Program-made: the position numbers and the translations under genes
Shown here: piece after piece, positions 1-9,470 of the stretch
How positions within the stretch are numbered: the stretch's first letter is position 1
How the letters are laid out: every line of letters starts with the position of its first letter
Notes under the pieces: model-generated
Told to the model about the DNA's origin: nothing
Seen by the model: only the letters and a program-made list of their open reading frames with translations
The model's database searches: none
Origin: Flavobacteriales bacterium
GTDB lineage: Bacteria; Bacteroidota; Bacteroidia; Flavobacteriales_F; PHOS-HE28
Direction of reading: 5' to 3'
Assembly: GCA_016719225.1 (NCBI GenBank)
Contig: JADKAN010000004.1
Location: forward strand, 434,001 to 498,000
DNA: 64,000 nucleotides

Positions 1-373
1 GCAGCATACCCCCTCTATCAGTAAGACTTGACCACTTGCATACCAATCGTGTGGGTTGTTCTTGGGTTTGGAGCAGACATGTACATCCGATACTCCTATG
101 CCACACAATTTCGTGGATAGCCCAGAACAGCCCACACGCGAGGTATGGCTATTTCTCGCAAGCCTTCTCCTCGAACAACATTCGATAGGACCGTTTATTA
201 GTGGGTGCTTTGAAGAGCAAAAAAAGCACTTGATTCTTGCCACCGGGCAACGGTACATTTGATGTGCTTGCAAAAACTCCCGTGTGACGATGTTTTTGGC
301 GGTGAAGTCCGAACCTTGCCAGTTAGAATGGTTTATTGGGTAGTCGGCATAGTGAGAAACGGAACAAAAAGCC
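1..373. other. intergenic, no supported gene
   Basis: I see no convincing gene, RNA or repeat here. The only open frame (about 56-262, plus strand, TTG start) lacks family resemblance, a signal peptide or a recognisable start context. The region precedes a lipoprotein gene at 374 and presumably holds its promoter, but I cannot point to a clear TAnnTTTG element. Confidence 0.5.
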
Positions 374-1615
374 ATGATATCGGACAGCTCAAAGTATAGC
401 GCGTTTTTTTTATTAACGGCACTGGGCGGAATCATTTTGCTGATTTGCTCGTCATCGTGCAACAGCGATGTTGGTCCGGCAAAAGCAATTGCATGGGGCG
501 ACAGTCTCGTCTTCGACACGGGATTCCCAGTAGGCGCTCTCCAAAGCGGCGTATGCCGGTATTTGGATGCTGGCGATACAATGGAATGCGTGTATTTCTC
601 AGATGTGGTCACGAACAAGAATATATCGATTTTCTCTTCCCGTGGGGAGTTGTTGCATGTCGTTCCGTTAGGCGAAGCACTGGACAGTCTTCAACAAATT
701 ATCGGCGTCACCATGGTGCATCCCGATACCATAGTGCTCAGTGGGACATATAACAACAAGATCGCGATCATTGACCGGTTAGGTCATTGTTCCGTCCTCG
801 CCAATTTGACTCCACAACTCCGTCGAACGAATGGTTTGGACTATGAGCTTTGGCCATCATTCTTCTCCCCTTTCATACTTGGGAACCGTGCCTGTTTCCA
901 AATCTCCCTGCTATCCACTTCCATTAATGGTTATCGTGGCCAGGATGCTCCGCATGGGGATGAAGTGTATACGTACGAATGGCTGAATCGTAGTGGTCCC
1001 AACTTCGTGTCCTTTGACCTGCGCGGCCTCAGTGATAGTACCTATGTTGACTGGGGGCCGACAGTTTTGCAACGCGACACCATACACGATATCGCCAAGG
1101 TAGAGCGGATTGGCACATATGTCTGTGAGAACGGACTATGGTTCGAGTACACGATCAACAGCCCAATGATCCGCACATTGGACCCTCTCACAATGAACAC
1201 TGATCAGGAGTTCATGGTGAGATCGGCTTCGAGCGCCGTGTACCGCGAACCGGTCATGTTGCCCAAGGAGGGGATCACGGCCTTGCAGGATTCCGTGAAT
1301 GACCGGTTATACAATGGCGGCTTCATTGAGACCATCCATTTCGATCGGCCCAACAAGCACTACTTGGTAGTGCTGCGCCACCGGCTGATCAAGGAAACCG
1401 ACAGTGGGAAGGTGCATTTACGCGGCGGCTTCACCGTGCAGGAATACGATGGCGAATTCAAGTTGATGAAAGAGACAGTTATTACTGACAACAAGCATCT
1501 GATGCCGTATATGCTTTGCTTCTCGAAGGGTACCTACGTGATGAGGGCGGAGAATAGGCAAGAGCAAATGCAGGGCATCCATATCTTCGATCGCATTCAA
1601 TTGGATGGGAACTAA
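374..1615 (+). CDS. putative lipoprotein, possibly beta-propeller (unknown function)
   Basis: A 413-residue exported protein. Residues 9-29 form a hydrophobic signal ending in a lipobox-like SSSC with Cys29 as the likely lipidated residue, so it should sit in the envelope. The rest is rich in short beta-strand-like stretches (for example VVLRHRL, FTVQEYDG, YVMRAENR), which recalls the six-bladed propeller lipoproteins common in Bacteroidota (BF3164/DUF4221 type). I do not recognise a specific family and assign no reaction. The end overlaps the start of the next lipoprotein gene by 11 bases, which suggests translation as a pair. The function is unknown. Confidence 0.75.
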   Translation: MISDSSKYSAFFLLTALGGIILLICSSSCNSDVGPAKAIAWGDSLVFDTGFPVGALQSGVCRYLDAGDTMECVYFSDVVTNKNISIFSSRGELLHVVPLGEALDSLQQIIGVTMVHPDTIVLSGTYNNKIAIIDRLGHCSVLANLTPQLRRTNGLDYELWPSFFSPFILGNRACFQISLLSTSINGYRGQDAPHGDEVYTYEWLNRSGPNFVSFDLRGLSDSTYVDWGPTVLQRDTIHDIAKVERIGTYVCENGLWFEYTINSPMIRTLDPLTMNTDQEFMVRSASSAVYREPVMLPKEGITALQDSVNDRLYNGGFIETIHFDRPNKHYLVVLRHRLIKETDSGKVHLRGGFTVQEYDGEFKLMKETVITDNKHLMPYMLCFSKGTYVMRAENRQEQMQGIHIFDRIQLDGN

Positions 1616-2105
1616 TTCCAAACTGGCCATAGTCGCCTTATCCTTGATCGCGAGCTGCCATAACGGAAGTTCCGTTGATGATGGTGATGCTGGGCGCCTG
1701 AGCCATCTGGTGCGTCAGTATCGCAAAGATGAACCTATGTCAAAGCTTCGTTCCATTCTCGTTGTCACTGAGGAAAGCTGCCCCACATGCAACAAGTCCT
1801 TTGCTTTGCTGGTGGACAATTACTTGGAAGATAGCACCTCTCTTGTCTGGGTAAGCGCCACGGGCAGCATGGTGGACATCACTCCGTTCCGTTCAAAGCC
1901 CGATCGCGTGGTCTGGGATTACGGCGATAGTCTGCAGGCTTTAGGTATCATCCACGGTTCGGGGGCCATTTTTCTGGAAGGGGGGCGAAGCGACACGGTT
2001 GTTCAACTCGATGCCCGCAATTTGGAAAATTCCCTGACCTTTGTCGCGAATCGAATGGATGCCGGACCCATAGTTCCCGCCAACGGGGTTAACAAGGGTA
2101 TTTGA
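1605..2105 (+). CDS. putative lipoprotein with CPTC motif
   Basis: A 166-residue protein with a short signal (residues 5-18) and a lipobox-like IASC, Cys18. Residues 52-62 read VVTEESCPTC, a strand followed by a CxxC motif, which resembles the active site of thioredoxin-like proteins. The C-terminal half is short for a full thioredoxin fold, so it may be a divergent redox lipoprotein or a metal-binding one. It overlaps the upstream lipoprotein gene by 11 bases in another frame and was probably co-transcribed. An ATG at 1738 (after DEP) is an alternative start, but it would remove the signal, so I prefer 1605. Confidence 0.65.
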   Translation: MGTNSKLAIVALSLIASCHNGSSVDDGDAGRLSHLVRQYRKDEPMSKLRSILVVTEESCPTCNKSFALLVDNYLEDSTSLVWVSATGSMVDITPFRSKPDRVVWDYGDSLQALGIIHGSGAIFLEGGRSDTVVQLDARNLENSLTFVANRMDAGPIVPANGVNKGI

Positions 2106-2134
2106 TTCAGTAGTTATTCGAACTCGATCCGCAC

Positions 2135-4075
2135 TCAAGCACTCGCCCGATTCCCTTTGCTCACCGCAGGCAGCATCTCCTTCACCGCCTCGACCAGCGC
2201 CACATCGTCAAAGCCGCATTCCGCATAAAGCTCCTTCTGCGTGCCGTGCTCAATGAAATGGTCCGGGATGCCGAGGCGTTTCACTTGAGCTTGATAGCCG
2301 TGGTCCGCCATGAACTCCAGTACCGCGCTGCCCATGCCGCCCATGATGCAGCCGTCCTCGATGGTGATGACGTGCTTGAACTTGCCGAAGACCTCGTGCA
2401 AGAGCATTTCGTCGATGGGCTTCGCGAAGCGCATGTCGTAGTGCGCCACGCTGTAGCCTTCCGCTTGTAGCGCGTCGATGCCTTTGGCGGCGATGTTGCC
2501 GATGTGGCCGATGCTCAATACCGCGATGTCGTTGCCGGAGCGCACTTTGCGGCCGGTGCCGATGGTGATCTCCTTGAAGGGCGTTTTCCACTCGGTCATC
2601 ACGCCCTCGCCACGCGGGTAGCGGATGCTGAAGGGGCCGTTGTCGCGGAGCTGCGCGGTGTACATCAGGTTGCGCAATTCCTCCTCGTTCATCGGCGCGC
2701 TCACGATCATGTTCGGGATGCAGCGGAAGTAGGCGATGTCGAACGCGCCGTGGTGCGTGGGGCCATCGGCACCAGCGAGTCCGCCACGGTCGAGGCAGAG
2801 GACGACGTGGAGCTTTTGCAGGGCCACGTCATGCACCACCTGATCGTAGGCACGCTGCATGAACGAGCTGTAGATGTTGCAGAACGGGATCAGCCCTTGC
2901 GTGGCCATTCCAGCGCTGAAGGTGACGGCGTGCTGCTCGGCGATGCCCACGTCGAACGCGCGGTCCGGCATGGCCTTCATCATGATGTTCAGGGAGCAAC
3001 CGCTGGGCATGGCGGGCGTAACACCCACGATCTTCGGGTTCTTCTCCGCCAGCTCCACAATGGTGTGGCCGAAAACATCCTGGTATTTCGGCGGCTGCGG
3101 GCTTTTCGGCACCACCTTGATGATCTCGCCGGTCTCCTTGTTGAACAGACCGGGCGAGTGCCAAATGGTAGGACTGCCTTCTTCAGCGGGCTTATAGCCC
3201 TTGCCCTTCATGGTAACGGTGTGCAGGATCTTGGGGCCCGGGATGTCCTTCAGGTCGCGGAGCACTTTCACCAAGCGCTCTACATCATGACCGTCCACCG
3301 GCCCGAAGTAGCGGAAGCGCAGGCTCTCGAATAAGTTGCTCTGCTTCAAGAGAGCGGCCTTTACGGCGTTCTCCACCTTCTGCGCCACGGCCTGTGCATT
3401 CGGTCCGAACTTGCTGACGCGGCCCAAGAGGTGCCACACCTCGTCCTTCACCTTGTTATAGCTCCGGCTGGTGGTGATGTCCGTGAGGTATTCCTTGAGC
3501 GCGCCCACGTTGGGGTCGATGCTCATGCAGTTGTCGTTCAGCACCACGAGCAGGTCGCTGTTGGCGGTGCCACCGTGGTTGAGGGCTTCGAAAGCCATGC
3601 CGGCGGTCATCGCGCCGTCTCCGATCACGGCCACGGTATGGCGGTCCAATTCCCCTTTCAACTTGCTGGCCACGGCCATGCCGAGCGCCCCGCCGATGGA
3701 GGTGCTGCTGTGGCCCACGCCGAAGGTGTCATACTCGCTTTCGCTACGCTTGGGAAAGCCGCTGAGCCCTTTGTAGAGTCGGTTGGTGTGGAATAATTCG
3801 CGCCTCCCGGTGAGGATCTTGTGCCCGTAGGCCTGGTGCCCCACGTCCCAAACGAGCTGGTCGTAGGGGGTGTTGAAGACGTAATGCAGCGCCACGGTAA
3901 GCTCCACCACGCCAAGGCTGGCACCGAAGTGGCCACCCTTCACACTCACCACGTCAATGATGAAGTCCCGCAGTTCCTGACACACCTGATCGAGCTGTGC
4001 TTCGGGGAGGGCACGCAGGTCAGAAGGGACGTTGATCCGCTCGAGCAGCGGGTAGGGGCTGGTGATCTGGTTCAC
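2135..4075 (-). CDS. dxs: 1-deoxy-D-xylulose-5-phosphate synthase
   Basis: Dxs condenses pyruvate and glyceraldehyde 3-phosphate, with thiamine diphosphate and Mg2+, in the first step of the MEP isoprenoid pathway. The protein shows the transketolase layout: VWDVGHQAYGHKILTGR near the N-terminus, the TPP/Mg motif GDGAMTAGMAFEALN followed by NDN, FGPVDGHD in the middle, and GIAEQHAVTFSAGMA plus DRGGLAGADGPTHHG in the pyrimidine domain. The open frame runs upstream to 4258, but those 61 residues are unlike any Dxs. The family start (LLERINVPSDLRAL) fits a GTG at 4075, giving 646 residues, close to the usual 620-640. A TACTTTTG element lies 22 bases upstream. thiL, which makes its cofactor, is nearby but in a separate unit. 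Confidence 0.96.
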   Translation of the reverse strand: MNQITSPYPLLERINVPSDLRALPEAQLDQVCQELRDFIIDVVSVKGGHFGASLGVVELTVALHYVFNTPYDQLVWDVGHQAYGHKILTGRRELFHTNRLYKGLSGFPKRSESEYDTFGVGHSSTSIGGALGMAVASKLKGELDRHTVAVIGDGAMTAGMAFEALNHGGTANSDLLVVLNDNCMSIDPNVGALKEYLTDITTSRSYNKVKDEVWHLLGRVSKFGPNAQAVAQKVENAVKAALLKQSNLFESLRFRYFGPVDGHDVERLVKVLRDLKDIPGPKILHTVTMKGKGYKPAEEGSPTIWHSPGLFNKETGEIIKVVPKSPQPPKYQDVFGHTIVELAEKNPKIVGVTPAMPSGCSLNIMMKAMPDRAFDVGIAEQHAVTFSAGMATQGLIPFCNIYSSFMQRAYDQVVHDVALQKLHVVLCLDRGGLAGADGPTHHGAFDIAYFRCIPNMIVSAPMNEEELRNLMYTAQLRDNGPFSIRYPRGEGVMTEWKTPFKEITIGTGRKVRSGNDIAVLSIGHIGNIAAKGIDALQAEGYSVAHYDMRFAKPIDEMLLHEVFGKFKHVITIEDGCIMGGMGSAVLEFMADHGYQAQVKRLGIPDHFIEHGTQKELYAECGFDDVALVEAVKEMLPAVSKGNRASA

Positions 4076-4097
4076 GTTTGGCGTGTTGAAAGTTGAA

Positions 4098-4105
4098 CAA
4101 AAGTA
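4098..4105 (-). promoter_or_regulatory. putative -7 promoter element of dxs
   Basis: On the minus strand the octamer reads TACTTTTG, a full match to the Bacteroidota TAnnTTTG element, 22 bases before the GTG start at 4075. No clear TTTG -33 element is visible at the right distance. Confidence 0.5.
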
Positions 4106-4291
4106 ATTCCAGAGCGGAAAGCACGCGCGGACATGCGGAATAAGGTAGCGATAGCTACACTGGTAAAGCGTGTATTGGACCAATTTGTTGCACACCGTCC
4201 GCTGGCACTGGCCGAGTATATATGACCGAACTTCATGCGCCTTGTAACCTTTCCCCAACTTGTGCGACTATCCCTTTGAACTCCGGTTTCC

Positions 4292-4837
4292 GTGCCCGAC
4301 AAAAAGCAAATAGCGTTCATGCAGGCCTATGCCAAGTGCCACGAGCCGTTCGTGCGCTACTGCTCCGCGGTGGCCTACGGAAAGTTGCCAGCGGAGGATC
4401 TTGTGCAGGATGTGCTCCTTTCCGCTTTCCATAGGTTCGACAGCATTGAAAGGCCGGAAGAGTTGCTTCACTATTTAATACGGGCGGCACGGAATAGAGC
4501 CATTAGCGTGTGGCGCGTGCAACGTAGGAGTGAGGCGATCTGTGAAAAGCAAGCAGCAAAACTGATGGAACGCGGTGCCACGGCGGAAATGATGGTGGAC
4601 GTCGGAATTGTTTACGCGGCTCTGGACCGAATGCCCAAGGACCAGCGGGATGCCTTGGTGTTGTTCGAGATCTCCGGAGTGCCCATGGGTGAAATTGCCG
4701 TGATCCAAGCGTGTTCCGAGGGCTCCGTTAAAACACGCGTGAGCCGTGCGCGGGCCAAACTGCGCGAACTGTTGGAAGGAAGGGCGAAAATCTCCGTTGC
4801 CGACCCACTGGGCGCGCTAAGAACGCTCATTCTATGA
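4292..4837 (+). CDS. ECF-type RNA polymerase sigma factor
   Basis: A 181-residue sigma-70 family protein of the extracytoplasmic-function class, which directs RNA polymerase to a small regulon. Region 2 is at about residues 20-85 (AEDLVQDVLLSAFHRF, then LIRAARNRAISVWR). Region 4 at about 110-165 reads LDRMPKDQRDALVLFEISG with the helix-turn-helix GSVKTRVSRARAKLRELL. The start is a GTG; an ATG nine codons later is possible. Its stop codon overlaps the start of the next gene (ATGA at 4834-4837), so the two are translationally coupled. The partner is a short cytoplasmic helix plus membrane segment plus GIN domain, the usual place of an anti-sigma or target protein, so it probably controls or is controlled by that protein. 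Confidence 0.93.
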   Translation: MPDKKQIAFMQAYAKCHEPFVRYCSAVAYGKLPAEDLVQDVLLSAFHRFDSIERPEELLHYLIRAARNRAISVWRVQRRSEAICEKQAAKLMERGATAEMMVDVGIVYAALDRMPKDQRDALVLFEISGVPMGEIAVIQACSEGSVKTRVSRARAKLRELLEGRAKISVADPLGALRTLIL

Positions 4838-6029
4838 TGAAGCGCGAAGAAGCCGATAGCGCACTGGAACTTCTGCGGGATCTCCCTGCCGAACTGACGT
4901 TGGAAGAAGTGGACCGCATGGTACTGGCCTTCCCAGCCGTGCCCGCCGCGAATGCCTGGTACAAGAACATCAATCTAAACTCATTCATCATGACCACCGC
5001 AGGAACTCTTATCGTTGCCGGTCTCACTTTTTCCTTGCCGCTAAAAGCCAAGTGCCATCGGCGCTCGCCGCAACGCCACCATTGGTGGACGGGTCGATAA
5101 GGGCGGAAGCTCCCGTGCGAGCGCCGCTACCGGTTCTACAAATGGCGGAACCGCTATCGCCGATGATGGTACAGCCGATGTTGGAGCCGGTGGAAGCATT
5201 TGTGCCGCAAGTGAAGGTGATGGATCAGGCCCCCATTACGGACCCTATCCCCGGCATAGAACCAGTGCAGCCCGTAACCGCAGAACCATTGCCAGCGGCT
5301 CTGGAACCTGCGCCGATCGCAGCAAGTGCCTCCGCAACCCAACTTGACCTGAAGGACTTCACCAGCGTGCAAGCCAGGGGAGCTGTGAACGTTACGATCG
5401 CTCAAGGGCCGTTTTCCGTGAACGTGGAAGGCAATGTCAACGCAATGGACCTCGTAGAGGTGACGGTGGAAAAAGGTGTCTTGCTAGTGGACTGCTCCAA
5501 GAAGTCAGCAAGGAAGAGAAGGGATTGTAAATGCGACGTGGATAATGCGCCGAAGGTGCAAGTGACCATGCCGGAGTTGAGTTCAGTGGGCGTGGGTGGG
5601 TCGGGCTTGGTCACGATCGCTTCATTTGCATCAACAGGTACAGTTGACTTGGCGGTCGCCGGTTCAGGGGACATCAAGTTCAATTCGTTGACAGGGTTAC
5701 AACAGCTCACCACTTCCGTTTCCGGCTCTGGCGATATCGTCGGTGATAATGCAGAAGTTATTGGCATTACCAAGTTTGCGGTTGCCGGAAGCGGCGACAT
5801 CAGGATCGCCGGCCGGACGGGCAAGGTTGAAGTAAGTGTTTCGGGATCCGGGGACGTGGACGCCAGCAAATTGGAAGCGGGTACGGGGGTTGCCAGCATC
5901 GCCGGCTCAGGCAGTGTAGTGGTGAACACGAAAGGGCAGTTGACCAAAGCGATCAGCGGCAGCGGCAAAGTGCGCAATACCGGTTCCGGCGGAAGTGGTT
6001 CATCGTCGAGCGACGAGGACCAGCAATGA
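4834..6029 (+). CDS. membrane-anchored GIN/DUF2807 domain protein, frameshifted
   Basis: Two overlapping frames together make one plausible protein of about 398 residues. The first (4834-5100) gives a cytoplasmic N-terminal helix of about 50 residues (REEADSALELLRDLP) and a membrane segment (FIMTTAGTLIVAGLTF). The second (readable from 5052, no signal of its own) gives a Pro/Ala/Glu-rich linker and, from about residue 165, a right-handed beta-repeat GIN domain with recurring GSGDI/GSGDV/GSGSV turns. The total length of 1196 bases is one short of a multiple of three, and adding one A to the run at 5043-5046 restores CTA AAA AGC CAA. This looks like a missing base in the sequence, or a real or programmed -1 shift. 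The gene is coupled to the ECF sigma gene by an ATGA overlap. The role is probably envelope sensing or anti-sigma activity, but no reaction can be assigned. Confidence 0.75.
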
Positions 6030-6148
6030 GGGTTGCGGAGCGATGGCGGACCCATTGCTCCTCCGCTGGGCCGGTGTTGTAGTACTGGTATGGCGATCAA
6101 TTCGGACCGACCCCCTGCTGCTTCGCTGAACCGACGTGAACAACGCTC

Positions 6149-7186
6149 TTATTTCTTCAGCAACGCATCCCAACCTTGCGCCTTCAGCGGATGCTGGCCA
6201 CCCTGCCGGTCCACCAATTGGTAACCGCTTGCGGCATCGGTCATGTGGCCCACGATAGTGAAATGCGGCGAACCTTTCACCTTGTCGTGATCTCTTTGCG
6301 CTATGGTGAAGAGCAGTTCGTAATCTTCACCGCCGTTGAGCGCGCAGGTAGTTGGGTCCAAGTTGAAATCGTGCGCGGTACTTACTGTTACCGGGTCCAA
6401 TGGGAACTTCTCCTCGTAAAGCTTTACACCAAGTCCGGAGCGGCGAGCAATGTGCAGGGCCTCGCTAGCCAACCCGTCGCTGATGTCGATCATCGCGGTG
6501 GGTTTCAAATTCATTTCCTTGAACATCGAAATGACGTCGCGCCGTGCTTCGGGTTTAAGCTGCCTTTCAAGGATGTAGTCGAAGCCGGCAAGATCCGGTT
6601 GCACATTGGGGTCCTGCTTGAAAACGGCCTTCTCGCGCTCCAGCACCTGCAGGCCCATGAAGGCACCACCAAGGTCGCCGCTCACCACCAACAGATCTCC
6701 TTCCTTGGCCCCGTGGCGGTATACGATGTCCTCCTTCTTCGCTGTACCAATTGCCGTGATGCTGAGGACAAGCCCACTGGTGGAAGAGGTGGTGTCACCA
6801 CCCACGAGGTCCACGCCATGGGCATGGCAAGCAGTTAGCATGCCTGCGTAGAGCTCATCCACGGCTTCCAATGAAAAGCGGTTGCTGATGGCGATGGCCA
6901 CGGTAACCTGCTTCGGTGTGGCGTTCATGGCATAGACATCGCTGAAATTCACGATCATCGCTTTGTAGCCGAGGTGTTTCAACGGCACATAACCGAGGTC
7001 GAAATGAACGCCTTCCACCAACATATCCGTGGTGACCACTTGCATCTGCCCTTGCGGGTCGATCACGGCAGCATCATCGCCGATGCCTTGGATCGAGGAC
7101 GGGTTAACGAGTTCAACGGCGGCGGTGAGGCGGTCTATCAACCCGAATTCACCAAGCGAGGAAAGTTCCGTGCGGCTATCTTGCAT
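6149..7186 (-). CDS. thiL: thiamine-monophosphate kinase
   Basis: ThiL phosphorylates thiamine monophosphate with ATP to give thiamine diphosphate, the cofactor of Dxs and other enzymes. The 345-residue protein has the AIR-synthase-like two-domain fold of the family: IGDDAAVID near residue 37, the LVGGDTT motif, VSGDLGGAFMGLQVLERE in the middle, and ALNGGEDYELLF in the C-terminal domain. The start at 7186 agrees with family starts (LSSLGEFGLIDRL). A weak -7-like GAACTTTG lies only 5 bases upstream (7192-7199), which would give a leaderless transcript. It is a single gene; no other thi gene is visible. Confidence 0.95.
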   Translation of the reverse strand: MQDSRTELSSLGEFGLIDRLTAAVELVNPSSIQGIGDDAAVIDPQGQMQVVTTDMLVEGVHFDLGYVPLKHLGYKAMIVNFSDVYAMNATPKQVTVAIAISNRFSLEAVDELYAGMLTACHAHGVDLVGGDTTSSTSGLVLSITAIGTAKKEDIVYRHGAKEGDLLVVSGDLGGAFMGLQVLEREKAVFKQDPNVQPDLAGFDYILERQLKPEARRDVISMFKEMNLKPTAMIDISDGLASEALHIARRSGLGVKLYEEKFPLDPVTVSTAHDFNLDPTTCALNGGEDYELLFTIAQRDHDKVKGSPHFTIVGHMTDAASGYQLVDRQGGQHPLKAQGWDALLKK

Positions 7187-7321
7187 GGGTGCAAAGTTCC
7201 GGGATAGTTTTCACTTGTCCGGGTGTGCTTTGGAGCGAGAGTGTTTTGCAGCTACTTAAGAAAGATCCATGGCGCTACAAATTGGAGAACGTCTGAAAAC
7301 GGAATAGGAGCAAGGACCCGC

Positions 7322-7368
7322 TTAAAGCAAGAAAGTCCCCACGACGCGAGGGGACTTTCTTGCTTTAA
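7322..7368 (-). terminator. intrinsic terminator after the M13 peptidase gene
   Basis: A perfect 19-bp stem (7322-7340 with 7350-7368) with a 9-base loop lies 14 bases beyond the M13 peptidase stop. The arms end in A/T-rich tracts (AAAG and CTTT), so it could stop transcription in both directions. Confidence 0.85.
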
Positions 7369-7382
7369 ACAAAGTTGCGTGA

Positions 7383-9440
7383 TCACCAGATCACGACACG
7401 CGCGCTGTCCGGTACTAGCATCGTGCCGGTCCCACCGGAACACCATGCCTCCCCAAATGGCTTGAATTGGCCCAACGCTGCATCGATGCGGAAGTGCGCA
7501 GGGCTGTGTGGATCGCGCTCGATACGCATACGCAATGCTTCAGGGCGGATGTTGTCGCGCCATACCTGAGCCCAACCCAGGAAGAAACGTTGCTGCCACG
7601 TGTAGCCGTCGATCAATGCAGGTTCGGGTTTACCTTCCAAGCTGCGCTTTAACGCCGCGTAGCTCAGGGTGAGGCCGCCTTGGTCCGCGATGTTCTCGCC
7701 GACGGTAAGCGCGCCCTTGATGAACACACCCGGCATCGCCTCTTGCTTGTCGAAATAGGTGATCAATTTGCCGGCAAGCGAGTCGAAGTTGGCTTTATCG
7801 CTGGGCGTCCACCAATTCACGAGGTTGCCATGGCCGTCATATTTCGCGCCTTGGTCATCGAAGCCGTGGGTAAGCTCGTGGCCGATCACTGCGATGATGC
7901 CGCCGTAGTTAATAGCATCGTCCGCATCCGCGTTGAAGAAGGGTGGCTGCAAGATCCCGGCTGGGAAGACCACTTCATTCATTGTGGGATTGTAGTAGGC
8001 GTTCACCGTCTGCGGCGTCATCCCCCATTCCTTCGGATCCACCGGCTTGCCGATGCGCACCAAATTGTCGTTGCTGCGCCATTGGATCAGGTGCATGGTG
8101 TTCTCCATCAGCGTGTTCGGCTTGATATCCACCATACTGTAATCCTTCCACGTGTCGGGGTAGCCGATCTTAGTGGTGAAGAGGGCCAGTTTCTCCAGCG
8201 CCTTCTCCTTCGTCTCCGGGCTCATCCAAGTGAGTTCTTTGATGTGCTCGCCGTATACAGTGCGTACGTTTTCGATCATGTCCTCGACCTTTTTACGGGA
8301 GGATGCCGGGAAATACTTCTCCGCATACAGCTTACCGAGAGGCTCGCCCAGCAGACCGTCCGTGGCCCGGAGTGCACGAAGTTGGCGGGTCTTTTGCTCC
8401 TTGGTACCGCTTAAAACCGTGCCGTTAAAGCGGAAATTCTCGACGCTGAGAGCATCATTGAGCGTGTTTGCATAGGTGGAGAGAAATTGCCACTTCATCC
8501 AGGTCTTCAGCGTGCTCAGCGGTGTAGCGGCGAAGTAGGCCGAGGCTTTTTGCACGTATTCCTTGTTCTCCACCAAAAGCGTGTCGCTCTTGATGCCCGC
8601 TTTTGCCATCATGGCGGCAATGTCATATTTCGGCGAAAGCTTCAGGTAGTCCGTTACCGGGATCTTGGTATAGATACTGGGATCCCGACGCTGGATATTC
8701 GTGAGCTGGAACTTGGCAAGGCCGGTCTCGAAAGCAAGTATGGTCTTGCCAGCATCAGTTTCAGGCAGGCCCGCCAAACTGAACATGGTGTTCACGTGGT
8801 TCACAAATTCCTTCCGGATGTTCGCCATCGAGCTGTCCTTGCCCTCATAGTAACTGCGCTCGCCGAGGCTAAGCCCGTCCTGATCGCTCCATAACGTGTT
8901 CATCCGGCTGTTCTGCTGGTCCGGCTGCGCGTAAAGACCAACAAAGGAGGATACGCCGAGATTGCTGTACTCGCCTGCCAAGGCTGCCTGTTCCTTCAGG
9001 TCCTTCAACCCGTCGATGCGGTCCATCCACGGCTTCAACGGCGTGGCGCCCAGCTTTTCCAAGGTCACAGTGTCCATATAAGAGCGATAGAAGTCGCCCA
9101 CCAGCTGGGGCGTTGAACCCTTTTTGACGTCCTTTTGGGTCATCAGCGTGTCGATGATGCCCTTCATCTTCACTTCCAGGTTCTCCTTGGCCAAGATGCC
9201 GAACGCACCCCAGCGTGATTCGGTAGCAGGTACCGGATTGTTGTCCTTCCACTTGCCATTGGCGAAGCGGTCAAAGTCATCACACGGCTTTGCCGTGGTA
9301 TCCATGCCCGCAACATCGAAGGCTGCGATCTTGGGTGCGGTGCTCTTTTCCGGCATTTTTGGTGAACTGGTGCAGGCTGAAAGGCCCATCAGGCCAATGG
9401 TCACGACGCTGCTAATGGTTCCTTTAAGGCTCTCAGCCAT
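7383..9440 (-). CDS. M13 family (neprilysin/PepO-like) zinc metallopeptidase lipoprotein
   Basis: An exported zinc endopeptidase of about 685 residues. The N-terminus from the ATG at 9440 gives a signal with lipobox GLSAC, so the mature enzyme should be a lipoprotein acting on peptides in the periplasm or outside. The M13 N-terminal domain begins at CDDFDRFANGKW. The catalytic signature VIGHELTHGFDDQG holds the two zinc His residues and the catalytic Glu, and ENIADQGG supplies the third ligand. The protein ends, as usual for the family, near a conserved Cys (CSGGTGTM). The frame continues 19 codons upstream to 9497, but those residues precede the signal and cross a promoter element. It is followed by a strong hairpin terminator. 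Confidence 0.95.
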   Translation of the reverse strand: MAESLKGTISSVVTIGLMGLSACTSSPKMPEKSTAPKIAAFDVAGMDTTAKPCDDFDRFANGKWKDNNPVPATESRWGAFGILAKENLEVKMKGIIDTLMTQKDVKKGSTPQLVGDFYRSYMDTVTLEKLGATPLKPWMDRIDGLKDLKEQAALAGEYSNLGVSSFVGLYAQPDQQNSRMNTLWSDQDGLSLGERSYYEGKDSSMANIRKEFVNHVNTMFSLAGLPETDAGKTILAFETGLAKFQLTNIQRRDPSIYTKIPVTDYLKLSPKYDIAAMMAKAGIKSDTLLVENKEYVQKASAYFAATPLSTLKTWMKWQFLSTYANTLNDALSVENFRFNGTVLSGTKEQKTRQLRALRATDGLLGEPLGKLYAEKYFPASSRKKVEDMIENVRTVYGEHIKELTWMSPETKEKALEKLALFTTKIGYPDTWKDYSMVDIKPNTLMENTMHLIQWRSNDNLVRIGKPVDPKEWGMTPQTVNAYYNPTMNEVVFPAGILQPPFFNADADDAINYGGIIAVIGHELTHGFDDQGAKYDGHGNLVNWWTPSDKANFDSLAGKLITYFDKQEAMPGVFIKGALTVGENIADQGGLTLSYAALKRSLEGKPEPALIDGYTWQQRFFLGWAQVWRDNIRPEALRMRIERDPHSPAHFRIDAALGQFKPFGEAWCSGGTGTMLVPDSARVVIW

Positions 9441-9462
9441 GGTAGGTCTTTTATTATGGGTG

Positions 9463-9470
9463 CAAAGGTA
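9463..9470 (-). promoter_or_regulatory. putative -7 promoter element of the M13 peptidase gene
   Basis: Minus-strand TACCTTTG, a full match to TAnnTTTG, 22 bases before the ATG at 9440. It lies inside the longer open frame, which argues against the upstream start. Confidence 0.5.

Noticed and set aside
56..262. 68-residue plus-strand frame
   Set aside because: TTG start, no signal or family look and no downstream partner; likely chance.
2504..3334. long frame opposite dxs
   Set aside because: Antisense shadow of a GC-biased, strongly conserved gene; His/Ala/Val/Arg-rich translation.
5040..5055. programmed -1 frameshift in the GIN gene
   Set aside because: There is only AAAA without a canonical X-XXY-YYZ slippery heptamer or a clear stimulatory hairpin, and two other genes show the same kind of homopolymer indel.
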